From: Flavobacteriaceae bacterium
Lineage (GTDB): Bacteria > Bacteroidota > Bacteroidia > Flavobacteriales > Flavobacteriaceae
Direction of reading: 5' to 3'
Assembly: GCA_021648265.1 (NCBI GenBank)
Contig: JAKITD010000010.1
Coordinates: 1 to 60,631, forward strand
Length of the DNA: 60,631 nt
Under the pieces are notes generated by a model that searched no databases, was not told where the DNA came from, and was given only the letters and a program-made list of their open reading frames with translations. The position numbers and the translations under genes are program-made. Of the stretch, positions 44,174 through 54,274 are shown one piece after another; positions within the stretch are counted from its first letter, which is position 1; each line of letters begins with the position of its first letter.

Positions 44174-44255
44174 CCTGCAATTAAGAGAAAGGATTGGGAT
44201 GCCCATTCAATTTTTATTTATAAATTTTGATACCCGTCTCTTTCTCTTAGGCAGG
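44174..44255. repeat. Imperfect hairpin after the metal-binding protein gene
   Basis: TAAGAGAAAG (44182-44191) and CTTTCTCTTA (44240-44249) form a perfect 10-bp stem, extended by CCTGC/GCAGG at 44174-44178 and 44251-44255. It is probably an interspersed repeat; it may slow transcription. Confidence 0.65.
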
Positions 44256-44272
44256 CACAAATAATTATTATT

Positions 44273-44734
44273 ATGAAAAATACAAAATCAATTTACAGAC
44301 AAAGTCTAAAAGCGATTTCGCTTCTAAGCATCTCAATTTTACTATTGTCTTGTAATTCAAACGAAAAGAAAGAAGTTGTTTCTCAAGAAATTTCAAAAAA
44401 AGAAACACTAGTAGTAACTCCAACAAAACAAGTTGTAAGTACTTCAAATTTCGAGATTGTAGAAAATGAAAAAGTTTGTATGGTAAACGATCGTTATATG
44501 ACGGTTAAACAAATTCCTATTGAAGCAGACGGAACAATCTATTGGGGATGTTGCGAAAACTGTGTGAAAAAATTACAAGAAAATATTGCTGGAGTAAGAA
44601 ATGCTAAAGACCCAATTACTGGCAATGAGGTTGATAAAGCAAATGCGGTAATCGTGCAAAATAAAGAAAATGGAGTAGTTTTTTATTTTGAATCCAAATC
44701 ATCGGCAGAAAAATTTATAGCTTCAAATAGTTAA
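44273..44734 (+). CDS. TRASH/YHS-like metal-binding lipoprotein
   Basis: 153 residues. A lipoprotein signal (LLLSC) leads to a Cys-rich domain: KVCMVNDRYMT, then GCCENCVKKL (about 95-105), resembling TRASH/YHS copper-binding folds, and a segment NEVDKANAVIVQNKENGVVF. It probably takes up copper in the periplasm. It ends the Cus-type operon; a strong hairpin follows. Confidence 0.75.
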   Translation: MKNTKSIYRQSLKAISLLSISILLLSCNSNEKKEVVSQEISKKETLVVTPTKQVVSTSNFEIVENEKVCMVNDRYMTVKQIPIEADGTIYWGCCENCVKKLQENIAGVRNAKDPITGNEVDKANAVIVQNKENGVVFYFESKSSAEKFIASNS

Positions 44735-44750
44735 TAGCTAGTTTTTTAAT

Positions 44751-44783
44751 GTTCTCTTCTTTATAATTTTTAAAGAAGAGAAC
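44751..44783 (+). terminator. Strong hairpin between the Cus operon and the nuclease-like gene
   Basis: GTTCTCTTCTTTA at 44751-44763 and its exact complement at 44771-44783 form a 13-bp stem with a 7-base loop. It is the best stem in the island apart from repeats and separates the Cus-type genes from 44797. Confidence 0.7.
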
Positions 44784-44796
44784 TTATTAAAATAAA

Positions 44797-46032
44797 ATGG
44801 AACATTTAATATCGCAATACAAACAAGATCAAAACTTGGTATATAACACTTGGTTTGTTAATAATGATGAGCGTTTAAAAGCTTTTCGTTCTATAAGACG
44901 CGGAGTTATTCAAGTAATTGATGATATTAAAAATTGTTGTTTTCCAAACGATTTTAAAGGCAGCTCATTAGAGTTCGTTATTTCTTGTATTACAGAACAG
45001 AAGCAGGTTTTTCAAGGGGCATCCCATCCTTTTTATTGGAAACCAAAATTGAGAATCCCTGATATTTATGAAAATCAAGATAACAAAAGATATTTCGGAC
45101 AATTTCTTAAAAACTGTTTAAATACTTCAGATGAAGAGGCTTTGTTATCAGAAATAATAAAACTAGACAGCAAAAAGATTAAAGGTCTTGGTCCTGCAGT
45201 TGCAAATATTTTATATTTTTTACATCCAACCGTTTTTCCGCCTTGTAATACAGCAATTGTGAGAGGTTTTAATACCTTATTTGGCGAAAAAATTAAGCTT
45301 GGTTCTTGGAAAGAATATTTAAAAATGAGAGCCGTAATTATTCAACAAAATGAAAAACACAAACAACATTTTTCAAATGACTTAGGGGCTTTTGGTGGAT
45401 TTCTTTTTGAAATTGGAATAAAAAATATTCTTACAGGACAAGAAGAATCATTAACAGAAAAGGAACAAGAAAAAATTGAAAAAAAGTTACAAAAAAGACA
45501 ACAAAAAGTTGTTGATGAAGCGCAAGAAAATCAGTTGCATTCTCAAATGCAATATCATTTATTAACTATAGGGAATGCCCTAAGCTATGATGTTATTGCA
45601 GCATCAAACGATCGGTCAAGATCATATAATGGAGATAAGTTTTCTTTTATAAGTATTCAGGATTTTCCAGAAATTGATGTTTCAAAAGAAACAGCCAAAA
45701 CAATAGAATTGATTGATATTGTTTGGTTTAAAAAAGGAACAAATAAAATTGTTTGTGCTTTTGAGGTAGAAAAAAGCACCTCGATTTATTCAGGTATTTT
45801 ACGTTTGTCAGATTTGTCATTTTCATTGCCTTCACATCAATCAAAACTCTACATTATTATTCCAGATAAAAGAGAAAAAGATGTAAAAATACAATTGAAT
45901 AGACCTTCAATTAGAAATAGTAATTTAGAAATATCTTACATCCTAACTTCGGTTTTAGATAAAGAGTGTGAAGCATTATGTATGTATGGTGATAGTCATC
46001 ATATATTAGAAAAAATAGCAAAAAAAGTATGA
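44797..46032 (+). CDS. HhH DNA-glycosylase-like and PD-(D/E)xK nuclease-like fusion protein
   Basis: 411 residues, no signal or membrane segment, so cytoplasmic. Residues about 1-210 contain a helix-hairpin-helix signature, [20 protein letters not shown] (about 127-145), as in base-excision glycosylases. The expected catalytic Asp after the hairpin is not clear. A Lys/Glu/Gln-rich linker (about 215-250) leads to a C-terminal domain with D307 (ELIDIVWF) and E323-V-E325-K326 (AFEVEKS), a D...ExE(K) pattern of restriction-like nucleases. I do not recognise a named family. It may be a DNA repair or defence enzyme, placed among copper genes. Confidence 0.6.
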   Translation: MEHLISQYKQDQNLVYNTWFVNNDERLKAFRSIRRGVIQVIDDIKNCCFPNDFKGSSLEFVISCITEQKQVFQGASHPFYWKPKLRIPDIYENQDNKRYFGQFLKNCLNTSDEEALLSEIIKLDSKKIKGLGPAVANILYFLHPTVFPPCNTAIVRGFNTLFGEKIKLGSWKEYLKMRAVIIQQNEKHKQHFSNDLGAFGGFLFEIGIKNILTGQEESLTEKEQEKIEKKLQKRQQKVVDEAQENQLHSQMQYHLLTIGNALSYDVIAASNDRSRSYNGDKFSFISIQDFPEIDVSKETAKTIELIDIVWFKKGTNKIVCAFEVEKSTSIYSGILRLSDLSFSLPSHQSKLYIIIPDKREKDVKIQLNRPSIRNSNLEISYILTSVLDKECEALCMYGDSHHILEKIAKKV

Positions 46033-46082
46033 TTCCTTAATTGAAAAATAGGATAAAATATAACCAGTAAAACCTTTATAAA

Positions 46083-47390
46083 ATGGTTAGTGATAGTACA
46101 TCAATATGTTTACCAAAATCTAGTTTACCTAGAGTGGTCATCATTGGTGGTGGTTTTGCTGGTTTATCTTTAGTTGAAGGCTTAAAAAACAAACCTGTTC
46201 AGGTGGTTTTAATAGATAAAAATAACTACCACCAATTTCAGCCATTATTATATCAAGTAGCAACAAGCGGATTAGAACCCGATAGTATTGCATTTCCTTT
46301 CAGAAAACAGATTAAAGGATATAAAAATGTGAGTTTTCGACTAGCTGAAGTTCAAGAAATTGATACTGTTTCAAAAAAAACACAAACTAATAATGGACAT
46401 TTAACTTACGATTATTTGGTGGTAGCAACGGGTACCACTACTAATTTCTTCGGAATGAAAAACGTGGAAAACAACAGCCTTGGAATGAAAAATATTCAAG
46501 ACTCTTTAAATATTCGTCATTTAATGCTTCAGAATTTAGAACAAGCAGCAATTACTTGCAATGATAAAGAAAGAGATGCGCTTACCAATTTTGTAATCGT
46601 TGGCGGAGGTCCTGCAGGAGTAGAAATGGCAGGTGCTTTGGCAGAGTTTTGTAAATATATTCTTCCAAAAGACTATCCAGAATATCCATCATCAATAATG
46701 AAGATATATTTAGTGGAAGGATCTGGAAAACTTATTTCAGCGATGTCTGAAAAAGCTTCAATAAAAACCTTAAAACATTTAAAAGAATTAAATGCAGAAG
46801 TTTTGCTAAATGAAATTGTTACCGATTATAATGGCGAAATAGTAAAAACAAAAAGCGGAAAAGAATTATTAGCTAAAAATTTAGTTTGGACAGCAGGCGT
46901 AAAAGGACAATTACCAAAAGGGATTGAAGAAAAGCATATTGTTGGTGGTAATAGATTAAAAATAAACGAACATTTACAAATAGCAGGTATTGAAAATGTT
47001 TTTGCAATGGGAGATATTGCTGCGGTTATCACAGAAGAAGCTCCAAAAGGTCATCCACAAGTAGCACAACCTGCTATTCAACAAGGAAAAGTACTGGCAA
47101 AAAACATCATAAATGCAATTAATAACAAACCTTTAATCTCATTTAAATATAAGGATAAAGGATCGTTGGCAACCGTTGGAAAACGAAGAGCTGTAGCCGA
47201 TTTAGGTAAACTAAAATTTACAGGATATTTTGCATGGTTGCTTTGGTCGTTTGTGCATTTGATGTCGATAAGTGGTTTTAGAAATAAATTATTGGTCGGT
47301 TTTAATTGGACAATTAGCTATTTCAGTTATGAAAAAAGCAACAGAATTATAATTAGAAATTATAAAAAGCCAGAATTTAAAGAAGTATAA
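46083..47390 (+). CDS. ndh: Type II NADH dehydrogenase-like flavoprotein (NDH-2)
   Basis: 435 residues. The first FAD motif is VVIIGGGFAGLSLVEGL (about 19-35). The NADH motif is VIVGGGPAGVEMAGALAEF (about 175-193), and AMGDIAA supplies the FAD-binding Asp. The C-terminal amphipathic region fits a membrane-attached enzyme that passes electrons from NADH to quinone. Some NDH-2 enzymes reduce Cu(II), so a role here in keeping copper as Cu(I) for the pumps is possible. It lies 50 bases after the nuclease-like gene. Confidence 0.88.
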   Translation: MVSDSTSICLPKSSLPRVVIIGGGFAGLSLVEGLKNKPVQVVLIDKNNYHQFQPLLYQVATSGLEPDSIAFPFRKQIKGYKNVSFRLAEVQEIDTVSKKTQTNNGHLTYDYLVVATGTTTNFFGMKNVENNSLGMKNIQDSLNIRHLMLQNLEQAAITCNDKERDALTNFVIVGGGPAGVEMAGALAEFCKYILPKDYPEYPSSIMKIYLVEGSGKLISAMSEKASIKTLKHLKELNAEVLLNEIVTDYNGEIVKTKSGKELLAKNLVWTAGVKGQLPKGIEEKHIVGGNRLKINEHLQIAGIENVFAMGDIAAVITEEAPKGHPQVAQPAIQQGKVLAKNIINAINNKPLISFKYKDKGSLATVGKRRAVADLGKLKFTGYFAWLLWSFVHLMSISGFRNKLLVGFNWTISYFSYEKSNRIIIRNYKKPEFKEV

Positions 47391-47398
47391 AATATAAA

Positions 47399-48748
47399 AT
47401 GAAAAACGAAGAAAAACAAAAACAAAAACTATCCTTACTAGGCTCTATTTCATTAGGAACTGGGGTAATGATTGGTGCTGGGATTTTTGTTTTAATGGGT
47501 CAGATTGCAGAATTGGTCGGTGACTTATTTCCTATAGCATTTATTGCAGGTGCAATTGTGGTTGGATTTAGTTCTTATTCTTATGTAAAATTTTCCAATG
47601 CATATCCTTCATCTGGTGGGGTTGCTAAATTTTTAACAAAATCATACGGACCTGGTACAGCAACAGGAACATTTTCATTATTGATGTATGTTTCAATGGT
47701 GATTTCCGAGAGTTTGGTAGCAGGAACATTTGGAGCGTATACCTTGCGTCTTTTTTCTGAAGAATATTCTGGTTACGGAGCTGCTTTAGGAGTAATTCTA
47801 ATTGCCGTAGCTTATATTATTAATATTTCAGGAAATAAAATTATTGAGGCAACCGCAACTTTCACGGCAATTATTAAAGTTGCTGGTATTGCTATTCTTG
47901 CCATTTCTGGATTGGTTATTTCTGGTTTACCTAACATCACGGGTAATTTTATATCAACTAGTAACCAATCGTTTTCTAATGAATTTGCTTTTATTGCTGC
48001 TTTGGCATTATCTATTCTTGCTTATAAAGGTTTTACAACAATTACAAATCAAGGAGGAGATATTATAAATCCACATAAAAATGTGGGTCGTTCCATAATT
48101 ATTTCAATTATTATATGTACGGTAGTTTATGTTACCTTGGCATTATCGGTATCTGGAGCTTTAAGTGTTGAAGCTATTATCTTAGCAAAAGATTACGCCC
48201 TTGCCGCTGCTGCAAAACCAGTTTTTGGGGATTTAGGATCAACATTAACTATCGTTCTTGCAATTATAGCAACAGTTTCTGGAGTTATAGCTAGCGTATA
48301 TTCTGCTTCAAGAATGTTAGGGATGTTAAGTAATATTAAACAAGTTCCGAGTTTAAATAAAATGGGTAATTTTAAAAATCCCGCGTTAATTTTTACAGTT
48401 TCATTAGCAATACTACTTACCATTTTATTTGATCTTACTCGAATTGCTTCAATTGGAGCTATTTTTTATCTTATAATGGACATTGCAATTCATTGGGGAC
48501 TTTATAAATACTTAAAAGGAGAGGTGAAATTTAATCCTATAATTCCACTAATTGCAATCGTATTAGACATCATTATTTTAGCAGCATTTATTTATATAAA
48601 ATTTTTAAACGATCCTTTTGTACTTATTGTAGCTGCCATTGGAATTGCTGCGATTATTATTGCTCAACGTCTTTTTATGAAATCTCATACTGATAAAGAT
48701 GGAAATATGGATATGGGAATGAGTGAAGATAAAGAAATGAAAATGTAA
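47399..48748 (+). CDS. APC-family amino-acid/polyamine permease with a Met-rich tail
   Basis: 449 residues and about 12 membrane helices. GTGVMIGAGIFVLMGQIAEL is the APC helix-1 motif. After the last helix comes a cytoplasmic tail with HTDKDGNMDMGMSEDKEMKM, unusually rich in Met and acidic residues, like the linkers of the copper proteins next to it. It lies eight bases after ndh and eight before the oxidase, so it belongs to their operon. Its substrate is unknown; amino acid-copper complexes are one idea. Confidence 0.85.
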   Translation: MKNEEKQKQKLSLLGSISLGTGVMIGAGIFVLMGQIAELVGDLFPIAFIAGAIVVGFSSYSYVKFSNAYPSSGGVAKFLTKSYGPGTATGTFSLLMYVSMVISESLVAGTFGAYTLRLFSEEYSGYGAALGVILIAVAYIINISGNKIIEATATFTAIIKVAGIAILAISGLVISGLPNITGNFISTSNQSFSNEFAFIAALALSILAYKGFTTITNQGGDIINPHKNVGRSIIISIIICTVVYVTLALSVSGALSVEAIILAKDYALAAAAKPVFGDLGSTLTIVLAIIATVSGVIASVYSASRMLGMLSNIKQVPSLNKMGNFKNPALIFTVSLAILLTILFDLTRIASIGAIFYLIMDIAIHWGLYKYLKGEVKFNPIIPLIAIVLDIIILAAFIYIKFLNDPFVLIVAAIGIAAIIIAQRLFMKSHTDKDGNMDMGMSEDKEMKM

Positions 48749-48755
48749 ATCACAA

Positions 48756-51026
48756 ATGGAAAAAATAATAATATACATATTAGTGCTTACTATTAGTTTT
48801 GGTTTAAATGCCCAGACTGAAAAATCTGTGGAAGGCAATGTTGACAATTTACCCGTTAGAGAACACACACTTTCACTTAAACAAGAAAAAGTTAATCACG
48901 CTGGAAAAGAAGTAATGGGAATGACCATTAACGGAAGTATTCCTGGGCCAACATTAGAATTTACCGAAGGAGAATATGCCGTAATTTATGTGAAAAATGA
49001 AATGGATACAGAAACTTCCATTCATTGGCACGGACTTTTATTACCCAATTTTTATGACGGAGTTCCCTATTTAACAACTCCGCCCATAGAACCTGGTCAT
49101 ACCTTAAAATACGAATTTGCCATCAAACAATCTGGTACTTATTGGTATCACGGACATACGATGTTGCAAGAACAAGTGGGTGTTTTTGGTTCGTTTGTAA
49201 TTCATCCAAAAAAAGAAACTTTAGACTATGATAAAGAGTTGGTTTTAATGCTTTCCGATTGGACAAACGAAAAACCAATGAGTGTTTTACGAAACTTAAA
49301 ACGAGGAAACGAATGGTATAATTACCGAAAAGGAACTTCTACACCTTTAAACCAAGTAATAAAAAGAGGTGCTTTTGGAGCTCAAATGAATTTTTGGAAA
49401 CAACGAATGGAAGGTGCCGATATTGCAGATATTTACTATCCAGCCTTTTTAATTAATGGAAAGGAAACAATAGAATACCCCGAATTCAAACCCGGAGAAA
49501 AAGTACGATTGCGAATTATAGATGGTGGTGCTTCCACTTCATTTTGGATGACTTTTGGCGGTGGTGATCCAGTTTTGGTATCTGCTGATGGATTGGATAT
49601 TGTTCCTGTAAAAAAGAATAAAACCTTTATCGCTATTGCCGAAGCCTACGATTATATTGTTACCATCCCTGAAAATGGAAAAATTGAATTTAAGATCACC
49701 GCACAAGATGGTTCGGGAACTGCTTCCGCCTTTTTAGGAAAAGGAGAAACACTAAATGCGCCAGATGTAATACGACCAGATAAAATTGGGATGATGATGA
49801 AAATGGCAAAAATGGATATGAAAATGGGAGCACACGCTTTAAAATTCAGACCTAAAAAAGATGAGCGTTACGAAATGAAGAAAGAATACGGAATGCAAAT
49901 GAGTGATAAGGATATGTCTGATATGAAAATGAAAGAATCAGATTCAGATGCAATGAAAATGCCAGAGGAAACTTCAGTAAAAGAAGAAGAGCCTATGAAA
50001 ATGGATACTAAAGAAAATGCTTCTCCTTATACCTATGATTATTTAAAATCACCAGAAAAAACAAATTTTGATAAAGACATTCCTGTAAAAGAAATATTGC
50101 TGAATCTTACCGGAAATATGCAACGATATATTTGGAGTATGAATGGGGTTCCTTTATCCGAAACCGATAAAATTAAAATAAAAGGAAATCAAGTTACTCG
50201 AATAACACTCAACAACTTAACGATGATGCATCACCCAATGCATTTACATGGTCACTTTTTTAGAGTACTGAATAAAAACGGAGAATATTCACCATTAAAA
50301 CATACGGTTAATGTTCCTCCAATGGAATCGGTGACTATAGAATTTTACGGAAATGAATATGGCGACTGGTTTTTTCATTGTCATATTTTATACCATATGA
50401 TGGGCGGTATGGCACGTGTAATTAGTTACGATACACCAGCAGATACTAGAATGAAAGGCTATCCTGTAAAAGATTTAATTGCTGAAACAGATCTATATTA
50501 TACTTGGGGATTATTAGATGCTGCTTCAAATGCGATTGCTTTAAATACTTCAACATCAAACATCAGAAATCAATTTAATGTTTCTTTTGAATATGGATGG
50601 AATAAAAATTTGGAAGCCGAAGTAACCTATGAATATTATTTACACGACTACTTTAGAGTATTTGGAGGTGTAAATATTGAAAATGATATTGCAGATAGTT
50701 TAGATGAATTTGCCACAGTAGCAGTTGCCGGAGTCAGGTTTTTAACACCTTACCTGTTTAGTTTAGACGCTCGGATTGACAACCAATTAAGACCAAGAAT
50801 TTCTATTGGAAGAAGCTTAACTATTTTTCCGAGGTTTTCAGTTTTTGGTTATTATGAATATCAATTTGATTTTGGTTTAGTAAATAATTTCCCAACAGGA
50901 GTTAATTATGAATCTGAAACCGTTTGGAGCACAGGAGCAGAATATATGTTATCAAGAAATTTCTCTTTAATGGCAAGTTACGACAATCGTTTTGGTGCTG
51001 GAGGAGGATTATCTGTTAGATTTTAA
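48756..51026 (+). CDS. Multicopper oxidase fused to a CopB-like outer-membrane barrel
   Basis: 756 residues. A signal peptide (ending GLNAQ) leads to a CopA-type oxidase with copper blocks SIHWHGLLL (near 88), YWYHGHTML (near 129), HPMHLHGHFF (near 492) and FFHCHILYH (near 541). Between domains is a Met/Asp/Lys-rich stretch (about 343-420) with MKMAKMDMKM and KDMSDMKMKE, as in CopA. From about 575 on, strands such as WNKNLEAEVTYEYYL and FSVFGYYEYQFDFG resemble CopB. In Pseudomonas, copA and copB are separate genes. Confidence 0.87.
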   Translation: MEKIIIYILVLTISFGLNAQTEKSVEGNVDNLPVREHTLSLKQEKVNHAGKEVMGMTINGSIPGPTLEFTEGEYAVIYVKNEMDTETSIHWHGLLLPNFYDGVPYLTTPPIEPGHTLKYEFAIKQSGTYWYHGHTMLQEQVGVFGSFVIHPKKETLDYDKELVLMLSDWTNEKPMSVLRNLKRGNEWYNYRKGTSTPLNQVIKRGAFGAQMNFWKQRMEGADIADIYYPAFLINGKETIEYPEFKPGEKVRLRIIDGGASTSFWMTFGGGDPVLVSADGLDIVPVKKNKTFIAIAEAYDYIVTIPENGKIEFKITAQDGSGTASAFLGKGETLNAPDVIRPDKIGMMMKMAKMDMKMGAHALKFRPKKDERYEMKKEYGMQMSDKDMSDMKMKESDSDAMKMPEETSVKEEEPMKMDTKENASPYTYDYLKSPEKTNFDKDIPVKEILLNLTGNMQRYIWSMNGVPLSETDKIKIKGNQVTRITLNNLTMMHHPMHLHGHFFRVLNKNGEYSPLKHTVNVPPMESVTIEFYGNEYGDWFFHCHILYHMMGGMARVISYDTPADTRMKGYPVKDLIAETDLYYTWGLLDAASNAIALNTSTSNIRNQFNVSFEYGWNKNLEAEVTYEYYLHDYFRVFGGVNIENDIADSLDEFATVAVAGVRFLTPYLFSLDARIDNQLRPRISIGRSLTIFPRFSVFGYYEYQFDFGLVNNFPTGVNYESETVWSTGAEYMLSRNFSLMASYDNRFGAGGGLSVRF

Positions 51027-51035
51027 AAATTAATA

Positions 51036-51578
51036 ATGATAAACAATACACTATCACGAATTAAAGTAGTTGTAAGGCTCACCAAAGAATTTATTTTTTT
51101 GATAGGTCTTATGATCATTTTTTTTATGATAATGAATATTTGGGGCCATCAAGAGAATTCAACTTTATGGGCAAGTATAATTGTTTTATTTTCAATTGCC
51201 AAAATTTATTATTTGGTGATGTATACTTTTAAAAAGTTAGATGTATTAATCGAAAATAACCATTCATTTAATCATATGTTGCTTTTATTAGGTGCTATAA
51301 TAACCTTAATTGTGGTCTCATTTACGATGGATTACCTTTGTATTTCTGAGATTTATACTAATGCTTTTTTAGATATTCATTATAGTCAGTCGATACCATC
51401 ACGTTTTTCAAACTTGTTGTACTTTAGTATTGTTACTTTTACATCAGTTGGTTATGGAGATATTGCACCAATAGTACCAGTAGCAAAGTTAATTACTGTT
51501 TTTGAAATGATTTCAGCATTTATAATGATGGTTTTTGTTTTTTCAAAATATTTTAGAAAAAATGAAAATAGTCGCTAA
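51036..51578 (+). CDS. Potassium-channel-family protein
   Basis: 180 residues. The selectivity filter TSVGYGD (about 137-143) lies between a pore helix and the last membrane helix (about 152-172). Upstream are three more hydrophobic segments (about 19-36, 45-66 and 82-103), so there may be four membrane helices in all. No cytoplasmic RCK domain follows. It lies nine bases after the oxidase and 80 before the ATPase gene. Its place in a copper operon suggests a link to membrane potential or metal stress, but this is inference. Confidence 0.85.
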   Translation: MINNTLSRIKVVVRLTKEFIFLIGLMIIFFMIMNIWGHQENSTLWASIIVLFSIAKIYYLVMYTFKKLDVLIENNHSFNHMLLLLGAIITLIVVSFTMDYLCISEIYTNAFLDIHYSQSIPSRFSNLLYFSIVTFTSVGYGDIAPIVPVAKLITVFEMISAFIMMVFVFSKYFRKNENSR

Positions 51579-51658
51579 ATTTTATAAATAATAAACCAAA
51601 TAACACACATATAAAATTTATTAATAAATAATTTTATATTTTTAAATATTTAATAGCT

Positions 51659-54139
51659 ATGAAACATACCTATACAATTACTGGAATGACCTGCACAGGC
51701 TGTAAAGCTAATGTAGAAGACGCATTCGAAAATTTAAAGGAAGTTACTAAAGTTTCAGCCGATTTAAAGAAAGAAGAAGTGGTTGTTGAAATGACTTCTC
51801 ATGTTTCTTTAGAGAAACTACAAGAAACCTTGTTAAAAGCAGGATTACATTATACCATCACAATGCCTGGTCACGAGAAACATGCTGAAGTAACAAAGCC
51901 AGTGGATGGCAATGGAGTGTTTTATTGTCCAATGCATTGTGAAGAAGAAAAAACATATACTTCACAAGTTGGTTGTCCTGTTTGCGGAATGGATTTGGTA
52001 GAACAACCAAAAGCAGTGGTAACTGCACAGTATACTTGTTCGATGCATCCTGAAGTAATAAAAGATGGACCAGGAGCTTGTCCAATATGCGGTATGGATT
52101 TAATTCCGATGGAACCTACCGAAAGTGAAGAGGATAAAACGTATAATAAGCTGCTTAAAAAAATGAAATGGTCTGTTTTATTTACAGTTCCAATTTTTTT
52201 AATTGCAATGGGAGATTTAATTCCAGGCAACCCTTTAAGTAAAGTGTTTAGTCAGATCACTTGGAACTGGATTCAGTTGGTATTGTCACTTCCTGTAGTG
52301 TTTTATGCTTGTTGGATGTTCTTTGAACGCGCTTATAAATCCATTGTTACTTGGAATTTAAATATGTTTACCTTAATAGGAATTGGCTCCGGAATTGCCT
52401 TCCTATTTAGCATTTTCGCCTTACTATTCCCAGATGTTTTTCCAGATCAATTTAAAACGGAAAGCGGAACGGTATTCGTTTATTTTGAAGCCGTAACGGT
52501 AATTTTAACTTTGGTATTATTAGGTCAATTATTAGAAGCAAAAGCGCACAGTCAGACCAGTGGTGCAATAAAAGAACTTTTAAAATTAGCACCTACGGAA
52601 GCTGTTTTGGTAACTTCAGAAGGTGATAAAGTAATTTCCATTCACGATATTAAAAAAGGAGATTTATTACGAGTAAAGCCAGGAGATAAAATTCCTGTAG
52701 ATGGGAAAATAACAGATGGGCATAGTAACGTAGATGAAAGTATGATTACAGGCGAACCTATTCCTGTAGATAAAAATGTGGACGATCAAGTAAGCTCTGG
52801 AACTATAAACGGAAACAAATCGTTTGTAATGAAAGCTGAAAAAGTAGGTTCAGAAACGTTGCTTTCTCAAATTATACAAATGGTAAATAACGCGAGTAGG
52901 AGTAGAGCGCCCATTCAGAAATTAGCAGATAAAATTTCAAAATATTTTGTACCGATTGTAATCTTAGTATCGATCATCACTTTTGTAGTTTGGTATATTT
53001 TTGGTCCAGAACCTGCAATGGTATTTGCTTTTGTTAATGCAATTGCAGTTTTAATTATCGCTTGTCCGTGTGCATTAGGACTAGCAACGCCAATGTCTGT
53101 AATGGTAGGTGTTGGAAAAGGGGCACAAAACGGAGTGTTAATTAAAAATGCAGAAGCTTTAGAAAACTTAAATAAAGTAGATGTTTTAATTACTGATAAA
53201 ACAGGAACAATCACCGAAGGAAAACCATCGGTTGAAAAAGTGGTGGATGCTTCAGGTGAATTTAACTCAAAACTATTAGAATATATCGCTTCCTTAAATC
53301 AGTATAGTGAACATCCTTTAGCCGAAGCTATTGTAAAATACGGAAAGCATTTAAATATAACAATTCAAGGATCTAAAAACTTTGAAGCTGTGATGGGTAA
53401 AGGAGTAATTGGAACTGTTAATGGAAAAGAAATTGCCTTAGGAAATAGTAAGTTAATGGAGCAAGTAAATGCTTCAGTTTCAGATGAAATTAATAATAAG
53501 GTTAAAGAAGAACAAGAACACGGTAAAACAGTTTCTTATATTTCAGTAGATAGAGAAGTAGAAGGATTTGTTACTATTTCAGATGCTATAAAAGAAACCA
53601 GTAAAGAAGCGATTGCAATTCTTCAAAAAGAAGGTATTGAGGTTATTATGCTTACGGGAGACAATAAACTTACGGCAAAATATGTAGCAGACCAATTGCA
53701 TTTATCCAGTTTTCAAGCAGAATGTTTACCAGAAGATAAACTAAAAGTAATTGAAAAATTACAAGCTGAAGGAAAAATAGTAGCCATGGCAGGTGACGGA
53801 ATCAATGACGCTCCTGCATTAGCACAAGCAAACATAGGAATCGCTATGGGGACTGGAACCGATGTAGCCATTGAAAGTAGTGAAGTTACCCTAGTAAAAG
53901 GAGATTTAATAGGAATTGTAAAAGCGATCAACTTAGGAAAAGCGGTGATGAAGAATATAAAAGAGAATTTATTTTTCGCTTTCATATACAACGTGCTTGG
54001 AGTACCAATTGCAGCGGGAGTTTTATATCCCGTATTCGGATTGTTACTATCACCAATGATTGCCGCTGCGGCTATGAGTTTTAGTTCGGTTTCAGTGATT
54101 GTGAACTCATTAAGATTAAAACGAGTGAGTTTGAAGTGA
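51659..54139 (+). CDS. copA: Copper-exporting P1B-type ATPase with HMA and two heavy-metal-binding domains
   Basis: 826 residues. The N-terminus has an HMA domain, [10 protein letters not shown] (near 10), then two short metal-binding domains: [12 protein letters not shown]...CPVCGMDLV (near 86-112) and YTCSMHPEV...[10 protein letters not shown] (near 124-149). The ATPase core follows: [10 protein letters not shown] (near 467) as the transmembrane copper site, DKTGT with the phosphorylated D512, [10 protein letters not shown] for nucleotide binding, and [10 protein letters not shown]. It exports Cu(I) from the cytoplasm. It begins 80 bases after the channel gene. Confidence 0.95.
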   Translation: MKHTYTITGMTCTGCKANVEDAFENLKEVTKVSADLKKEEVVVEMTSHVSLEKLQETLLKAGLHYTITMPGHEKHAEVTKPVDGNGVFYCPMHCEEEKTYTSQVGCPVCGMDLVEQPKAVVTAQYTCSMHPEVIKDGPGACPICGMDLIPMEPTESEEDKTYNKLLKKMKWSVLFTVPIFLIAMGDLIPGNPLSKVFSQITWNWIQLVLSLPVVFYACWMFFERAYKSIVTWNLNMFTLIGIGSGIAFLFSIFALLFPDVFPDQFKTESGTVFVYFEAVTVILTLVLLGQLLEAKAHSQTSGAIKELLKLAPTEAVLVTSEGDKVISIHDIKKGDLLRVKPGDKIPVDGKITDGHSNVDESMITGEPIPVDKNVDDQVSSGTINGNKSFVMKAEKVGSETLLSQIIQMVNNASRSRAPIQKLADKISKYFVPIVILVSIITFVVWYIFGPEPAMVFAFVNAIAVLIIACPCALGLATPMSVMVGVGKGAQNGVLIKNAEALENLNKVDVLITDKTGTITEGKPSVEKVVDASGEFNSKLLEYIASLNQYSEHPLAEAIVKYGKHLNITIQGSKNFEAVMGKGVIGTVNGKEIALGNSKLMEQVNASVSDEINNKVKEEQEHGKTVSYISVDREVEGFVTISDAIKETSKEAIAILQKEGIEVIMLTGDNKLTAKYVADQLHLSSFQAECLPEDKLKVIEKLQAEGKIVAMAGDGINDAPALAQANIGIAMGTGTDVAIESSEVTLVKGDLIGIVKAINLGKAVMKNIKENLFFAFIYNVLGVPIAAGVLYPVFGLLLSPMIAAAAMSFSSVSVIVNSLRLKRVSLK

Positions 54140-54148
54140 AAATAATAT

Positions 54149-54240
54149 TTAACCACAAAGAGTGCAAAGAAAATATCACGAAGTTCACTAAGAGAACCTT
54201 TGAGACCTCTGTGAAAACCTTTGCGGACTTTGTGGTTTAA
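54149..54240. repeat. Interspersed repeat with inverted ends (TTAACCACAAAG...CTTTGTGGTTTAA)
   Basis: Twelve or more bases at each end are complementary, with partial matches inside (AGTGCAAAG and CCTTTGCGGACT). This form is common in Bacteroidota intergenic DNA. It lies between copA and the next lipoprotein gene and may form a long imperfect stem. Confidence 0.75.
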
Positions 54241-54274
54241 AAACTAAACAATAATTAAACTAAAAACAAAAACA

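Noticed and set aside
54149-54240. Possible structured regulatory RNA after copA
   Set aside because: The inverted ends match a repeat type common in Bacteroidota; there is no own promoter.
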